NCBI GenBank assembly: GCA_958295875.1
Contig: OY282379.1
Location: forward strand, 1,984,001 to 2,048,000
Length of the DNA stretch: 64,000 bases
Direction: 5' to 3'
Source: an uncultured Pseudomonadales bacterium
Lineage (GTDB): Bacteria; Pseudomonadota; Gammaproteobacteria; Pseudomonadales; Azotimanducaceae
Shown: piece after piece, positions 27,369 through 37,877 of the stretch
Numbering within the stretch: position 1 is the first letter of the stretch
Layout: every line of letters starts with the position of its first letter
Translations under genes and position numbers: made by a program
Notes under the pieces: model-generated
The model's input: the letters and a program-made list of their open reading frames with translations, nothing else
Database searches by the model: none
Told to the model about the DNA's origin: nothing

Positions 27369-27980
27369 ATGCAACTCCCTTTGCATGATGGCAGCGGCAA
27401 CGTCGAAGTGGCGGATGGCGCGTTTGCGCGGCAATTCAACGCAGCCCTCGTGCATCAGGTCGTCACCGCCTACCTCGCCAAAGGCCACGGCGGCACCCGC
27501 GCCCAGCGCACCCGCGCCCAGGTGCGCGGTGGCGGCCGCAAGCCTTATCGGCAGAAGGGCACCAATCGGGCGCGCGCCGGCACCCGCAGCAGCCCGCTGT
27601 GGCGTGGCGGTGGGCACATGTTCGCGGCGCAGCCGCATGAGCGTTCAGACAATGTGAAGGTGAACCGCAAGATGTATCGCGGCGCCATGTGTTGCATCCT
27701 GTCCGAGTTGATTCGGCAGAATCGCCTGGTCGCCGCCACCGCCTTTGCCGTCGAAACCCCGAAAACCCAATCCCTCGCCGCCCAACTCACCGCCCTGAAA
27801 CTCCCCAACGTCCTCATCGTGAGCGGGGAGATCGACGAAAACCTCAAACTCTCCGCCCGCAATCTCCGCAACGTGGACGTGTGCGACGCAAACGGCGTGA
27901 ATCCGGTGAGCCTCTTGAGCCACGAGAAGGTGCTGGTCACCGTGGCGGCGTTGAAGGCACTCGAGGCGGCCCTCGCATGA
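27369..27980 (+). CDS. rplD: Ribosomal protein L4
   Basis: 203 residues. [19 protein letters not shown] and SPLWRGGG mark the extended tunnel loop. L4 is also the regulator of the S10 operon in E. coli. ATG 27369 is preferred to ATG 27357 because GAGGCGGG lies upstream and length matches the family. Stop overlaps rplW. Confidence 0.95.
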   Translation: MQLPLHDGSGNVEVADGAFARQFNAALVHQVVTAYLAKGHGGTRAQRTRAQVRGGGRKPYRQKGTNRARAGTRSSPLWRGGGHMFAAQPHERSDNVKVNRKMYRGAMCCILSELIRQNRLVAATAFAVETPKTQSLAAQLTALKLPNVLIVSGEIDENLKLSARNLRNVDVCDANGVNPVSLLSHEKVLVTVAALKALEAALA

Positions 27981-28273
27981 ACGAAGAACGCCTGTACGCC
28001 GTGTTGGTGGAGCCGCATGTCACCGAAAAGGCTTCGATTTTGGGCGACGCGAGCAACCAGTACACCTTCAAGGTGGCGAAGGACGCCAAGAAGCGCGAGA
28101 TCAAAGCCGCGGTGGAGCAGATCTTCGGCGTCGACGTGGTCAACGTCACCACGCTGAATCAACGCGGCAAGACACGGCGGACGGTGCGCGGCGTGACACG
28201 CCGGCGCAACTGGAAGAAGGCGTATGTGCGCGTCGCCCAAGGCCAAGACATCGACTTTGCGGTGGAGCGTTGA
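27977..28273 (+). CDS. rplW: Ribosomal protein L23
   Basis: 98 residues. [12 protein letters not shown] and [19 protein letters not shown] are the L23 signature. It forms the tunnel-exit docking site for trigger factor and SRP. The start overlaps the L4 stop by four bases. Confidence 0.96.
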   Translation: MNEERLYAVLVEPHVTEKASILGDASNQYTFKVAKDAKKREIKAAVEQIFGVDVVNVTTLNQRGKTRRTVRGVTRRRNWKKAYVRVAQGQDIDFAVER

Positions 28274-28275
28274 CG

Positions 28276-29103
28276 ATGCCGGCGTTGAAGACCAAACCCA
28301 CCTCCCCAGGACGCCGCTTCGTCGTCAAGGTGGTCGATCCGGCGCTGCACAAGGGCGGTGCCTACAAACCGCTGTTGGAGCCGAACCCCAAGAGCGGCGG
28401 CCGCAACGCGAATGGCCGCATCACCACGCGGCATCGCGGCGGCGGCCACAAGCGCTTCTATCGCCGGGTGGACTTCCGCCGCGAGAAAGATGGCATCAAG
28501 GGGGTGGTGGAACGCTTGGAGTACGACCCGAATCGGAGCGCCAACTTGGCCTTGGTCAAGTACGAAGACGGTGAGCGCCGCTACATCTTGGCGCCGCGCG
28601 GGGTGGCTGCCGGCGCCGAACTCATGTCGGGCGCGAGTGCGCCGATTCGGCCCGGCAATGCCTTGGCGCTGCGCAACATACCGCTCGGCAGCGTCGTGCA
28701 TTGCGTGGAACTGAAGCCGCGCAAGGGCGGGCAATTGGCGCGCAGCGCCGGCACTTCCGCGCAGTTGGTGGCGCGGGAGGGCACCTACGCCACGCTCAGG
28801 CTGCGCTCCGGCGAGATGCGCCGCGTGCTGGCCGAGTGTCGGGCCACGCTTGGCGAAGTGGGCAACAATGAACACAACCTGCGCTCCCTCGGCAAGGCCG
28901 GGGCGGCGCGTTGGCGCGGGCGTCGCCCAACGGTGCGCGGCGTCGCCATGAACCCGGTCGATCACCCGCACGGCGGCGGCGAAGGCAAGTCTTCCGGCGG
29001 CCGCCATCCGGTGACGCCGTGGGGCGTGCCCACCAAAGGCCACAAGACGCGCGCCAACAAGCGCACAGACGCGCTCATCCTGCGGCGGCGGGGCCGGAAA
29101 TAG
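28276..29103 (+). CDS. rplB: Ribosomal protein L2
   Basis: 275 residues. [22 protein letters not shown] and the C-terminal [15 protein letters not shown], with the functionally essential His, are intact. Start ATG 28276 lies two bases after the rplW stop. Confidence 0.97.
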   Translation: MPALKTKPTSPGRRFVVKVVDPALHKGGAYKPLLEPNPKSGGRNANGRITTRHRGGGHKRFYRRVDFRREKDGIKGVVERLEYDPNRSANLALVKYEDGERRYILAPRGVAAGAELMSGASAPIRPGNALALRNIPLGSVVHCVELKPRKGGQLARSAGTSAQLVAREGTYATLRLRSGEMRRVLAECRATLGEVGNNEHNLRSLGKAGAARWRGRRPTVRGVAMNPVDHPHGGGEGKSSGGRHPVTPWGVPTKGHKTRANKRTDALILRRRGRK

Positions 29104-29188
29104 CGCCGGGTGAGCGAGCGAGGGGACGAGGCAACACGGATGCAACACACGCAACGACAGGAGCGGAACATGCGCAAGGAGCCAGGCG

Positions 29189-29464
29189 ATGCCTAGGTCG
29201 CTGCGCAAAGGCCCATTTGTGGATCTGCATTTGGCGAAGAAGGTCACCGCGGCGCAGGAAAGTGGAGACCGGCGCCCCATCCGCACTTGGTCGCGCCGCT
29301 CGATGGTCTCGCCGGACATGGTGGGGCTGACGCTCGCCATCCATAACGGGCGCCAGCATGTGCCGGTGTTTGTCACCGAAGACATGGTTGGCCACAAGCT
29401 CGGCGAGTTCGCGCCGACGCGCACGTTCCGCGGCCACGCGGCAGACCGCAAGGCGAGGCGCTGA
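29189..29464 (+). CDS. rpsS: Ribosomal protein S19
   Basis: 91 residues. [16 protein letters not shown] and the C-terminal [18 protein letters not shown] are diagnostic. An 85-base gap separates it from rplB, longer than other gaps in the operon, with GGAGC before the ATG. Confidence 0.97.
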   Translation: MPRSLRKGPFVDLHLAKKVTAAQESGDRRPIRTWSRRSMVSPDMVGLTLAIHNGRQHVPVFVTEDMVGHKLGEFAPTRTFRGHAADRKARR

Positions 29465-29468
29465 GGCG

Positions 29469-29807
29469 ATGCGGGTGAGGGCAAAGGCCAAGACGCTGCG
29501 CATCTCGCCGCAAAAGGCGCGGCTGGTGGCGGATCAGGTGCGCGGCAAACCGGTGGGAGAGGCGCAGGACATCCTTCGCTTCAGCCCCCACAAGGGCGCC
29601 ACGTTGATCTCCAAGGTGCTCGAATCCGCCATCGCCAACGCCGAGGAGAACGAAGGCGCGGACATCGACGAACTGCGGGTGGGCGAGATTTTCGTGGATC
29701 CGGGCATCACCATGAAGCGCATTCGCCCGCGCGCCCGCGGCCGGGCAGATCGGCAGCTGAAGCGCACCAGCCACATCACGGTGGCGGTGACGGACGGAGC
29801 GCCCTGA
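29469..29807 (+). CDS. rplV: Ribosomal protein L22
   Basis: 112 residues. [17 protein letters not shown] near the start and the tunnel-wall beta-hairpin around [15 protein letters not shown]. No insertion or deletion of the type linked to macrolide resistance is seen in the loop. Confidence 0.97.
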   Translation: MRVRAKAKTLRISPQKARLVADQVRGKPVGEAQDILRFSPHKGATLISKVLESAIANAEENEGADIDELRVGEIFVDPGITMKRIRPRARGRADRQLKRTSHITVAVTDGAP

Positions 29808-29841
29808 AGGGCCCTCGGAGCGGTTACGGGAACTAAGCAGA

Positions 29842-30501
29842 ATGGGTCAAAAGGTCAATCCAACAGGCTTGCGCCTGGGCATCGTCGCCAAGCACCGCTC
29901 CCTGTGGTATGCGGAGCGCAAGGGCTACTCCGCCTATCTCCTGAACGATTTGGAAGTGCGCGAGTACCTGCGCAAGCGGCTCGCGCAAGCGTCCGTCAGC
30001 CGCATCGACATCGAACGCCCAGCGCAAACGGCGCGGGTCACCATCTACACGGCGCGCCCCGGCATCGTCATCGGCAAGAAGGGCGAAGACGTGGAGCGGT
30101 TGCGCAGAGAGTTGGTCAAGCGCATGGCGGTGCCGGTCCACATCAACGTGGAGGAAGTGCGCAAGCCCGAAGTCGATGCGCTGCTGGTGGCGCAGAACGT
30201 CGCCCAACAGCTGGAGCGCCGGGTGCAGTTTCGGCGCGCCATGCGGCGCGTCATCCAGAACGCCATGCGGTTGGGGGCGAAGGGCATCAAGGTGCGCGTC
30301 GCTGGGCGCTTGGGGGGGGCGGAAATCGCCCGTTCGGAGGTGTACCACGAAGGGCGCGTGCCGCTGCACACCCTGCGCGCCGACATCGACTACGCCACGG
30401 CTCGAGCGAAGACGACCTACGGGATCATCGGCATCAAGGTGTGGATCTTCAAGGGCGAGATCATCGCCGGCGAAGAGGAAACCGAAGCGCTGGCGCGCTG
30501 A
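29842..30501 (+). CDS. rpsC: Ribosomal protein S3
   Basis: 219 residues. [14 protein letters not shown], the KH-domain loop [16 protein letters not shown], and the C-terminal [21 protein letters not shown]. Binds mRNA at the 30S entry and contributes to mRNA helicase activity. Confidence 0.97.
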   Translation: MGQKVNPTGLRLGIVAKHRSLWYAERKGYSAYLLNDLEVREYLRKRLAQASVSRIDIERPAQTARVTIYTARPGIVIGKKGEDVERLRRELVKRMAVPVHINVEEVRKPEVDALLVAQNVAQQLERRVQFRRAMRRVIQNAMRLGAKGIKVRVAGRLGGAEIARSEVYHEGRVPLHTLRADIDYATARAKTTYGIIGIKVWIFKGEIIAGEEETEALAR

Positions 30502-30519
30502 TGGCCGAGCGGAGCGACG

Positions 30520-30933
30520 ATGCTACAGCCCAAGAGAACCAAGTTCAGGAAGCAGCAGAAGGGCCGCAACCGCGGGCTTGCCGGGCGCGGCAACCGCGTG
30601 AGCTTTGGCGAGTACGGCTTGAAGGCGACCGCCCGCGGGCGGATGACGGCGCGGCAGATCGAGGCGGCGCGGCGCGCCATGACGCGCCATGCCCGGCGCG
30701 GCGGCAAGGTGTGGATTCGCGTGTTTCCAGACAAGCCCATCACCAAGAAGCCCTTGGAAGTGCGCCAAGGCAAGGGCAAGGGCAGCGTCGAGTACTGGGT
30801 GGCGCAAATCAAGCCTGGCCGGGTGCTGTATGAAATGGAAGGCGTGTCGGAAGAGGTGGCGCGGCGCGCCTTTGCTTTGGCGGCGGCGAAGCTCCCCTTC
30901 GCGACCGCCATGGTCACCCGGTCGGCGATGTGA
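30520..30933 (+). CDS. rplP: Ribosomal protein L16
   Basis: 137 residues. [36 protein letters not shown] and the conserved loop [18 protein letters not shown], whose Arg is hydroxylated by YcfD in E. coli. It organises the tRNA A-site on the large subunit. Confidence 0.97.
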   Translation: MLQPKRTKFRKQQKGRNRGLAGRGNRVSFGEYGLKATARGRMTARQIEAARRAMTRHARRGGKVWIRVFPDKPITKKPLEVRQGKGKGSVEYWVAQIKPGRVLYEMEGVSEEVARRAFALAAAKLPFATAMVTRSAM

Positions 30934-30935
30934 CG

Positions 30936-31127
30936 ATGAAGGCTTCTGAACTCCGAGACATGAGCGTGGACGAGCTCAACCAAGCGCTGACGCGGCTGCG
31001 CCGGGAGCAGTTCAACCTGCGCATGCAGCGCGGCAGCGAGCACTTGCCGCAGACGCACCTCCTGAAGGTGGCGCGGCGCGACCTTGCGCGCGTCAAGACG
31101 ATATTGCGGGAGAAGGCGAATGGCTGA
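30936..31127 (+). CDS. rpmC: Ribosomal protein L29
   Basis: 63 residues, all helical. [17 protein letters not shown] and EQFNLRMQ are characteristic. Start at ATG 30936; GTG 30930 in the same frame is less likely. Its 3' end overlaps rpsQ by eight bases. Confidence 0.95.
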   Translation: MKASELRDMSVDELNQALTRLRREQFNLRMQRGSEHLPQTHLLKVARRDLARVKTILREKANG

Positions 31128-31386
31128 CTCGAATCCGCGCGCCTTGTCCGGCGCGGTGATTTCCAACCGCGCGGACAAGACCATCACGGTGCTCGTGGAG
31201 CGCAGCGTCAAGCACCCGATCTACGGCAAGATCATTCGCCGTCGCTCGAAGATCCACGCGCACGACGAGCACAACGAGTGCCAGATCGGCGATCTGGTTA
31301 CCGTGGTGGAGACGCGCCCGATCTCGAAACTCAAGTCGTGGCGCCTGCAGCAGGTCCACAACCGCCAACCCGCCGCGGACGGCTGA
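31120..31386 (+). CDS. rpsQ: Ribosomal protein S17
   Basis: 88 residues, OB-fold. [19 protein letters not shown] and [19 protein letters not shown] are diagnostic. It binds 16S rRNA early in 30S assembly. One base separates its stop from rplN. Confidence 0.96.
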   Translation: MADSNPRALSGAVISNRADKTITVLVERSVKHPIYGKIIRRRSKIHAHDEHNECQIGDLVTVVETRPISKLKSWRLQQVHNRQPAADG

Positions 31387-31387
31387 C

Positions 31388-31756
31388 ATGATCCAAGCGG
31401 AAACCATGCTCGACATCGCCGACAACAGCGGCGCGCGGCGGGTGCAGTGCATCAAGGTGCTCGGCGGCTCTAAGCGCCGCTACGCCGGCGTCGGCGACAT
31501 CATCAAGGTCGCTGTGAAGGAAGCGATGCCGCGCGGCCGGGTGCGCAAGGGGCAGGTGATGGATGCCGTGGTGGTGCGCACCCGCAAGGGCGTGCGCCGC
31601 CCAGACGGCTCGGTCATCCGGTTCGACCGCAATGCCGCCGTGCTGCTGACGCCGCAGATGCAGCCGGTCGGCACGCGCATCTTCGGGCCGGTGACGCGGG
31701 AGCTGCGCGCCGGCAACTTCATGCGCATCGTGTCCTTGGCGCCTGAGGTGTTGTGA
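31388..31756 (+). CDS. rplN: Ribosomal protein L14
   Basis: 122 residues, exactly the usual length. [19 protein letters not shown], then [15 protein letters not shown] and the C-terminal GPVTRELR. Forms an intersubunit bridge and binds the silencing factor RsfS. Confidence 0.97.
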   Translation: MIQAETMLDIADNSGARRVQCIKVLGGSKRRYAGVGDIIKVAVKEAMPRGRVRKGQVMDAVVVRTRKGVRRPDGSVIRFDRNAAVLLTPQMQPVGTRIFGPVTRELRAGNFMRIVSLAPEVL

Positions 31757-31772
31757 GGCAGCGGGGTCGACC

Positions 31773-32090
31773 ATGCGCAAAATTAAAGCGGAAGACGAAG
31801 TGATCGTCATCGCGGGACGCGACAAGGGCAAACGTGGCGAAGTGCTGCGCGTGCTCGACAACGAGCGCTTGTTGGTGGGCGGCGTCAACATCGTCAAGAA
31901 GCACCAACGCGGCGACCCGAACCGCAACCAGCAGGGTGGCATCATCGAGAAGGAGGCGCCGATCCACGTCTCCAACGTGGCCATCTACAACGATGCCACC
32001 GGCAAGGCAGACCGGGTTGGCGTGCGCGTGGAAGATGGCAAGCGCGTGCGCTTTTTCAAGTCCGACGGCGCGTTGATCGACGCCGGCTGA
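31773..32090 (+). CDS. rplX: Ribosomal protein L24
   Basis: 105 residues. The KOW motif [20 protein letters not shown] is at the N-terminus; [15 protein letters not shown] follows. One of the two assembly-initiator proteins of the 50S subunit. Confidence 0.97.
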   Translation: MRKIKAEDEVIVIAGRDKGKRGEVLRVLDNERLLVGGVNIVKKHQRGDPNRNQQGGIIEKEAPIHVSNVAIYNDATGKADRVGVRVEDGKRVRFFKSDGALIDAG

Positions 32091-32113
32091 GTGGGCAGGC
32101 GAGGTAAGCAACG

Positions 32114-32653
32114 ATGAGCGGGCTCAAGGAGCGCTACCGGGATGAGATCCACCAGGAGCTCATGTCCCAGCTTGGCTGCAAGAACCCGATGCAGGTGCCG
32201 CGGCTCGTGAAGGTGACGTTGAACATGGGCGTCGGCGAAGCAGTGGCAGACCGCAAGATCATGGACAACGCCGTGTCGGATCTAACGCTCATCGCCGGGC
32301 AGAAGGCCGTTGTCACCAAGGCCAGAAAGAGCGAGGCGGCGTTCAAGATTCGCACCGGCTGGCCGGTGGGCTGCAAGGTGACGTTACGGCGCACCCGCAT
32401 GTACGACTTTCTGGATCGGCTGATCGGCATCGCCATCCCCCGCATTCGGGATTTCCGCGGCTTGAATCCGCGCGCCTTCGATGGCCGCGGCAACTATTCG
32501 ATGGGCGTGACGGAGCAGATCGTCTTTCCCGAAATCGATTACGACAAGATCGACGCCGTGCGCGGCTTGGACGTCGCCATCACCACGTCGGCGGCCACGG
32601 ACGACGCAGGGCTGGCGCTGCTGCGCGCCTGCCGGTTCCCGTTCAGGAGTTGA
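32114..32653 (+). CDS. rplE: Ribosomal protein L5
   Basis: 179 residues. [15 protein letters not shown] and [21 protein letters not shown] are the family signatures. Contacts 5S rRNA and the P-site tRNA. Confidence 0.97.
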   Translation: MSGLKERYRDEIHQELMSQLGCKNPMQVPRLVKVTLNMGVGEAVADRKIMDNAVSDLTLIAGQKAVVTKARKSEAAFKIRTGWPVGCKVTLRRTRMYDFLDRLIGIAIPRIRDFRGLNPRAFDGRGNYSMGVTEQIVFPEIDYDKIDAVRGLDVAITTSAATDDAGLALLRACRFPFRS

Positions 32654-32687
32654 GCGCAGCGCACGCGCCGCAACGAGGAGAACTCAC

Positions 32688-32993
32688 TTGGCCAAGGTTT
32701 CAATGACAGAACGCGAGAAGAAGCGCGAACAGGTGGTGGCCCGGTATGCCGCCAAGCGCCGTGAACTGAAGGCCGTCATCGCCGATCGCAGCGCGTCGGA
32801 CGACGACCGCTGGGATGCGCAAACGGCGCTGCAGAAGTTGCCCCGCAACGCGAGCCCGGTGCGCTTGCGCCGCCGTTGCGGCCAGACGGGTCGCCCGCGC
32901 GGCGTGTATCGGAAGTTCGGCTTGGGCCGCAACAAGCTGCGGGAAGCGGCCATGCGCGGTGATGTGCCCGGCCTCGTGAAGGCAAGCTGGTAG
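32688..32993 (+). CDS. rpsN: Ribosomal protein S14 (zinc-free form)
   Basis: 101 residues, starting at TTG with GAGGAG upstream. [26 protein letters not shown] is typical; only one Cys remains, so this is the long C-minus form that does not need zinc. Frequent in Gammaproteobacteria. Confidence 0.95.
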   Translation: MAKVSMTEREKKREQVVARYAAKRRELKAVIADRSASDDDRWDAQTALQKLPRNASPVRLRRRCGQTGRPRGVYRKFGLGRNKLREAAMRGDVPGLVKASW

Positions 32994-33004
32994 GGAAGCC
33001 GCGC

Positions 33005-33397
33005 ATGACCATGCAAGACCCTGTGGCAGACCTTTTGACGCGCATCCGCAACGCGCAGGCGGCGCGGCACGCGCAAGTCACGATGGCGAGCTCGAAGCTC
33101 AAAGTCGCCATCTGCGAGGTGCTGCGCAATGAAGGCTACTTGGGCGGATTCTCGGTGGAGGCAGGGGCCAAGCCCTCGCTCACCATCGAACTCCAATATC
33201 CAGACGGCGCCCCCGCCATCGAGGAGTTGAAGCGGGTGAGCCGGCCGGGGCTCCGGGTCTATAAGCCGAGCAAGGATTTGCCCCGTGTGCGCGGCGGCTT
33301 GGGCGTGGCCATCGTCAGCACGGCGAACGGCCTGTTGACGGACCGTGCCGCGCGCCGCGCCGGCGTCGGCGGCGAAGTGCTCTGCACAGTGTTCTAG
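33005..33397 (+). CDS. rpsH: Ribosomal protein S8
   Basis: 130 residues. [17 protein letters not shown] at the start and [17 protein letters not shown] near the end. In E. coli S8 represses the spc operon by binding near rplE; no matching structure was identified here. Confidence 0.97.
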   Translation: MTMQDPVADLLTRIRNAQAARHAQVTMASSKLKVAICEVLRNEGYLGGFSVEAGAKPSLTIELQYPDGAPAIEELKRVSRPGLRVYKPSKDLPRVRGGLGVAIVSTANGLLTDRAARRAGVGGEVLCTVF

Positions 33398-33406
33398 AAC
33401 GCAGCG

Positions 33407-33940
33407 ATGTCCCGAATAGCGAAAAGCCCAGTCGAGTTGCCGAGCGGCGTGGACGCCGAACTGGCGACGGGCGACGTGGTGGTGAAGGGCCCCAAGGGCA
33501 GCCTCAAGTTGCTGTTGACGGGTGAAGTGAATGTCGAGCGCACGGACGCCGGCCTCACCTTCACCGCCGCCAATGGCGACCGTCGCTGCCGCGCCATGGC
33601 CGGCACCGTGCGCGCCTTGGTGTACAACATGGTCGTTGGCGTGAGCCAAGGCTTCGAGCGGCGGCTGCAGTTGGTAGGCGTCGGCTATCGGGCGCAGGCC
33701 AAGGGCGGCACGCTCACCATGCAACTCGGCTTTTCCCACCCCATTGAGTACCAGTTGCCAGAGGGTGTGGAAGCGCAGACGCCAACGCAGACGGAAGTGG
33801 TGCTGACCGGCCTCGACAAACAGCGTGTCGGCCAAGCGGCCGCGGAGATCCGCGCCTTCCGCCCGCCAGAGCCGTACAAGGGCAAGGGCGTGCGCTATGC
33901 CAACGAGTGGGTGCGGCGCAAGGAAGCGAAGAAGAAATAG
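33407..33940 (+). CDS. rplF: Ribosomal protein L6
   Basis: 177 residues, two L6 alpha/beta repeats. [18 protein letters not shown] at the start and [14 protein letters not shown] at the end. The following 74-base gap to rplR contains three copies of GCAAGAGA. Confidence 0.97.
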   Translation: MSRIAKSPVELPSGVDAELATGDVVVKGPKGSLKLLLTGEVNVERTDAGLTFTAANGDRRCRAMAGTVRALVYNMVVGVSQGFERRLQLVGVGYRAQAKGGTLTMQLGFSHPIEYQLPEGVEAQTPTQTEVVLTGLDKQRVGQAAAEIRAFRPPEPYKGKGVRYANEWVRRKEAKKK

Positions 33941-34014
33941 CGGCCCAGTGCGCTGCAAGAGAAGCAAGCGCGGCGCAAGAGAGCGGTACAAGGGAAAGTG
34001 GCGCAAGAGAAACA

Positions 34015-34368
34015 ATGGCTCAACAGAAGAAACGGCTACGGTTGCGGCGCGCCAAGCGCAGCCGCATGAAGATGCGCGAAATCGGCGCCACGCGGCTGAC
34101 GGTGTTCCGTTCGCCGCGGCACATGTACGCGCAACTGATTTCGGCAGACGGCGGCAAGGTGCTGGCGCAAGCCTCTACCTTGGATGCGTCGCTGCGTGGC
34201 GGCGCCACTGGCAACGCGAAAGCGGCCGCGGCGGTGGGTGCGCTCATCGCCGAGCGGGGGCAGGCGGCAGGGGTATCGAAGGTCGGGTTTGACCGCTCCG
34301 GTTACAAGTTCCACGGGCGGGTGAAGGCATTGGCGGACGCCGCCCGCGCCGGCGGTTTGGAGTTCTAG
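34015..34368 (+). CDS. rplR: Ribosomal protein L18
   Basis: 117 residues. [17 protein letters not shown] and the C-terminal [20 protein letters not shown] are diagnostic. Binds 5S rRNA with L5. Upstream frames open earlier but the ATG at 34015 gives the family start. Confidence 0.97.
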   Translation: MAQQKKRLRLRRAKRSRMKMREIGATRLTVFRSPRHMYAQLISADGGKVLAQASTLDASLRGGATGNAKAAAAVGALIAERGQAAGVSKVGFDRSGYKFHGRVKALADAARAGGLEF

Positions 34369-34372
34369 CGCG

Positions 34373-34876
34373 ATGGCGTATTCCGAGGAAATCAGGGAAG
34401 AAGGGCTCGTCGAGAAGCTGGTGGACGTGAACCGCGTCGCCAAGGTGGTGAAGGGCGGGCGCATCTTCGGCTTCAGGGCACTCACCGTGGTCGGCAATGG
34501 CAATGGCCGGGTGGGTTTCGGGCGCGGCAAGGCGCGGGAAGTGCCGGTTGCCATCCAGAAGGCGATGGAGGCGGCGCGCCGCGACATGGTGGAGGTGGAG
34601 CTGAACGGCAGCACCATCTGGTATGCGGTGCGGGTGCGCCACGGCGCCTCGATGGTGTACATGCAGCCGGCCTCGGAGGGCACCGGAATCATCGCCGGCG
34701 GCCCCATGCGCGCGGTGCTGGAAGCCGCCGGCGTCCACAACGTGCTGGCGAAGTGCTACGGCTCCACGAACCGGGTGAATGTCGTGCGCGCCACGTTCAA
34801 GGCGCTCGCAAACATGCGCTCGCCAGAGATGGTGGCCAGCCGCCGCGGCAAGTCGGTGGCGGAGCTCACGGCGTGA
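34373..34876 (+). CDS. rpsE: Ribosomal protein S5
   Basis: 167 residues. [19 protein letters not shown] is the N-terminal double-stranded RNA-binding domain (with the spectinomycin-contact loop unchanged); [21 protein letters not shown] follows. A proofreading-associated protein of the 30S subunit. Confidence 0.97.
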   Translation: MAYSEEIREEGLVEKLVDVNRVAKVVKGGRIFGFRALTVVGNGNGRVGFGRGKAREVPVAIQKAMEAARRDMVEVELNGSTIWYAVRVRHGASMVYMQPASEGTGIIAGGPMRAVLEAAGVHNVLAKCYGSTNRVNVVRATFKALANMRSPEMVASRRGKSVAELTA

Positions 34877-34909
34877 GCGTGCGCTGCCGCCACGAACAGG
34901 ATGCAGACG

Positions 34910-35158
34910 ATGGGAACGGACAACCTTGAGCCAGGCGAGCGGGAAGCAGACGCCGGCGCGGAGCGGCCCATGCTCACCGTCAAGCTCGTAAGAAGCGCGC
35001 ACGGCCGCTTGAAGCGGCATCGGGCGTGCGTCGCCGGCCTTGGCCTGCGGCGCATCGGCCATGTGGTGCAGGTGGAGGACACGCCGGCCGTGCGCGGCAT
35101 GATCGCCAAGGTGGGCTACCTGCTGCAGGTTGAACCCGCCGCGGAGCATGGAGGCTGA
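34910..35158 (+). CDS. rpmD: Ribosomal protein L30
   Basis: 82 residues from ATG 34910 (AGGA 8 bases upstream), or 62 from ATG 34970 (GGAG 6 bases upstream). The L30 core starts at [16 protein letters not shown] and includes [23 protein letters not shown]. The first 20 residues of the longer form are acidic and unlike the family, so the shorter form is plausible. Confidence 0.92.
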   Translation: MGTDNLEPGEREADAGAERPMLTVKLVRSAHGRLKRHRACVAGLGLRRIGHVVQVEDTPAVRGMIAKVGYLLQVEPAAEHGG

Positions 35159-35160
35159 AC

Positions 35161-35598
35161 ATGGCCTTGGAACTCAACACCTTGCAGCCGGCCGCCGGCG
35201 CCAAGCGCAATCGCAAGCGCGTCGGGCGCGGCGCCAGCTCTGGCTGGGGCAAAACTGCCGGCCGCGGCCAGAAAGGGCAGAAGTCGCGCTCCGGCGGCAA
35301 CGGCAAGCCGTGGTTCGAAGGCGGGCAACTGCCGCTGCAGATGCGCGTGCCGAAGTTCGGCTTTCGTTCCCGGGTGGCTTTGGTCACCGGCGAGGTGCGT
35401 TTGGGCGAACTCGCCAAAGTGCCGGGCGACGTCATCGACTTGGCGGCGCTGAAGGCGGCGAATGTGCTGCCACGCAACATCAAACGCGCCCGCATCATGC
35501 TTTCCGGCGGCATCGAGCGCGCCGTCACCGTGCGCGGCTTGGTCGTGTCGCGGGGCGCCCGCGCCGCCATTGAAGCCGCCGGCGGCAAGGTGGAGTGA
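35161..35598 (+). CDS. rplO: Ribosomal protein L15
   Basis: 145 residues. [20 protein letters not shown] and [17 protein letters not shown] are the basic glycine-rich N-terminal signature. The stop overlaps the secY start by one base. Confidence 0.97.
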   Translation: MALELNTLQPAAGAKRNRKRVGRGASSGWGKTAGRGQKGQKSRSGGNGKPWFEGGQLPLQMRVPKFGFRSRVALVTGEVRLGELAKVPGDVIDLAALKAANVLPRNIKRARIMLSGGIERAVTVRGLVVSRGARAAIEAAGGKVE

Positions 35599-36923
35599 TG
35601 GTGGCCACGCCGCGGTCCGGCCTGGCCGGCGCGCAAGCGGGGCTTTCCGAGCTGCGCGGCCGGCTGCTGTTCGTGCTGTTCGCGTTGCTGGTGTACCGCG
35701 TCGGCACGCACATCCCGGTGCCGGGCATCAATCCAGACGCGCTGCGCAACCTGTTCGAGCAGAACCAAGGCGGCATCTTGGAGCTCGTCAACATGTTTGG
35801 CGGCGGGGCGTTGGAGCGCATGAGCATCTTCGCCCTCGGCGTGATGCCGTACATCACGTCCAGCATTGTGATGAACCTGCTCACGATGATGTATCCATCG
35901 CTGCAGCAGCTGCGCAAGGAAGGCGAGGCGGGGCGGCGCAAGATCACGCGCTACACCCGCTACGGCACCCTCATCGTCGCGCTCATCCAGGGCGCCGCGC
36001 TCACCGGCACGTTGATGGCGCAAGGGCTCGCGTTCAATCCGGGCGCCGCCTTCTACCTCGTGGCGCTCGTCACCTTGGTCACCGGGGCGCTGTTTTTGAT
36101 GTGGCTCGGCGAACAGATCACAGAGCGTGGCGTCGGCAACGGCATCTCGCTGCTCATCTTCGCCGGCATCGTGTCTGGCTTCCCGGCGGCCGTGGGGCAA
36201 TCCTTCGAGGCCGCCCGCCAAGGGGACATCAACATCATCGCGTTGCTGGCCATCGGCGTGTTCGCCCTCATCATCGTTGGCTTCATCGTCTTCATCGAGC
36301 GCGGCGAGCGGCGCATCACGGTGAACTACGCCAAGCGGCAGCAGGGCCGGCGCGTCTATCAAGCGCAGTCCAGCGCGTTGCCGCTCAAAGTGAACATGGC
36401 CGGCGTCATTCCGGCCATCTTCGCCTCCAGCCTGCTGCTGGCGCCGGCCTCCATGGCCACTTGGTTTGGCCAATCGCCGAGCATGTCTTGGCTGCAGGAG
36501 GTGGCGCTGGTGCTGTCTCCTGGGCAGCCGCTCTACATCATGCTGTTCGCCGCCGGCATCGTGTTCTTCAGCTTCTTCTACACCGCCATCGTGTTCGACC
36601 CGAAGGACATGGCGGATAATCTCAAGCGCCAAGGCGCCTATGTGCCGGGCATTCGCCCCGGCGCGCAGACGGCGCGCTACATCGACGACGTGATCACGCG
36701 GCTGACGATGTTCGGCGCCCTGTACGTCACGTTGGTGTGCCTGTTGCCGGAGTTCATGATCGTGCTCTTCAACGTCACCTTCCAGCTTGGCGGCACGGCG
36801 CTCTTGATCGTGGTGGTGGTGGCGATGGACTTCATGACGCAGGTGCAGGCGCATCTCATGTCCAGCCAGTACGCCAAGTTGATGGAGAAATCCAACTTGC
36901 AGAATTACGGACGCCGCCGTTAG
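35598..36923 (+). CDS. secY: Protein translocase subunit SecY
   Basis: 441 residues with ten predicted transmembrane helices. RVGTHIPVPGIN is the plug-proximal region and LGVMPYITSSIVMNLL a conserved helix; MADNLKRQGAYVPGIRPG matches the cytoplasmic loop used by SecA and ribosomes. Start ATG 35598 (GTG 35595 also possible). Confidence 0.97.
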   Translation: MVATPRSGLAGAQAGLSELRGRLLFVLFALLVYRVGTHIPVPGINPDALRNLFEQNQGGILELVNMFGGGALERMSIFALGVMPYITSSIVMNLLTMMYPSLQQLRKEGEAGRRKITRYTRYGTLIVALIQGAALTGTLMAQGLAFNPGAAFYLVALVTLVTGALFLMWLGEQITERGVGNGISLLIFAGIVSGFPAAVGQSFEAARQGDINIIALLAIGVFALIIVGFIVFIERGERRITVNYAKRQQGRRVYQAQSSALPLKVNMAGVIPAIFASSLLLAPASMATWFGQSPSMSWLQEVALVLSPGQPLYIMLFAAGIVFFSFFYTAIVFDPKDMADNLKRQGAYVPGIRPGAQTARYIDDVITRLTMFGALYVTLVCLLPEFMIVLFNVTFQLGGTALLIVVVVAMDFMTQVQAHLMSSQYAKLMEKSNLQNYGRRR

Positions 36924-36941
36924 CGGCGGGTGGTGGCAGCC

Positions 36942-37058
36942 ATGAAAGTGCGAGCTTCGGTGAGGAAGATGTGCCGCAACTGCAAGGTTGTGAAGCGCAA
37001 GGGCGTGGTGCGGGTGATCTGTTCGGTCGAGCCGCGCCACAAACAGCGGCAGGGTTAG
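36942..37058 (+). CDS. rpmJ: Ribosomal protein L36 (zinc form)
   Basis: 38 residues: [20 protein letters not shown] and [12 protein letters not shown]. The CxxC...C...H set (Cys11, Cys14, Cys27, His33) shows the zinc-binding form. In its standard place between secY and rpsM. Confidence 0.95.
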   Translation: MKVRASVRKMCRNCKVVKRKGVVRVICSVEPRHKQRQG

Positions 37059-37103
37059 CGGCAGGGGGAACGCGATGAACTGCGGTTTTGACGGGAGGCG
37101 CCC

Positions 37104-37460
37104 ATGGCGCGCATAGCCGGCATCAACGTGCCGGACGGCAAGCATGCGGCCGTCTCGCTCACCTACATCTTTGGCGTTGGCGCGTCGACGGCCAAGCGGC
37201 TGTGCGCCGCAGCCGGCGTGAACCCGGCGCGGAAGACGGGCGAGCTCTCCGAGGCAGACCTCGACGCGCTGCGCGCCGAGGTGGCGAAGCTGGCCGTGGA
37301 AGGAGATTTGCGGCGTTCGGTGTCGATGAACGTCAAGCGCTTGATGGACTTAGGCGCCTATCGCGGCATCCGCCACCGCCGCGGCATGCCAGTGCGCGGG
37401 CAGCGCACTCGCACCAACGCGCGCACACGCAAGGGCCCGCCGCGGGCCGTCAAGCGCTAA
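37104..37460 (+). CDS. rpsM: Ribosomal protein S13
   Basis: 118 residues. [20 protein letters not shown], the HhH-like [11 protein letters not shown] and the basic tail [19 protein letters not shown] are typical. First ribosomal protein of the alpha operon. Confidence 0.97.
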   Translation: MARIAGINVPDGKHAAVSLTYIFGVGASTAKRLCAAAGVNPARKTGELSEADLDALRAEVAKLAVEGDLRRSVSMNVKRLMDLGAYRGIRHRRGMPVRGQRTRTNARTRKGPPRAVKR

Positions 37461-37482
37461 CGGCGCAACCAAGGGCAAGGAC

Positions 37483-37866
37483 ATGTCAGAAGCAGGCCGA
37501 AGAAAGGGCAAGCGCATCGTGGTGGATGGCGTCGCGCACGTGCATGCCTCCTTCAACAACACCATCATCACCATTGGCGACCGCCAGGGCAACGCGTTGG
37601 GCTGGGCCACGGCCGGTGGCTCCGGCTTTCGCGGTTCGCGCAAGAGCACGCCGTTCGCGGCGCAGATCGCCGCAGAGCGCGTGGCGACGGAGATGGTGGA
37701 GAACCACGGCATGAAGAGCGTGGATGTGTTCGTCAAGGGCCCGGGGCCGGGCCGGGAGTCTGCCGTGCGCGCGATGAACGCCGCCGGCTTGAGGATCAAC
37801 AGCATCGCCGACGTGACGCCGATTCCGCACAACGGATGTCGGCCGCCGAAGCGGCGCCGGGTTTAA
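37483..37866 (+). CDS. rpsK: Ribosomal protein S11
   Basis: 127 residues. [20 protein letters not shown] and [19 protein letters not shown] are the family signatures. Located at the 30S platform. Confidence 0.97.
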   Translation: MSEAGRRKGKRIVVDGVAHVHASFNNTIITIGDRQGNALGWATAGGSGFRGSRKSTPFAAQIAAERVATEMVENHGMKSVDVFVKGPGPGRESAVRAMNAAGLRINSIADVTPIPHNGCRPPKRRRV

Positions 37867-37877
37867 GGGGAGCAATC

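Noticed and set aside
34980..37145. 721-codon minus-strand frame opposite rpmD to rpmJ
   Set aside because: Same reason: antisense of the spc operon with low-complexity His/Asp/Glu composition.
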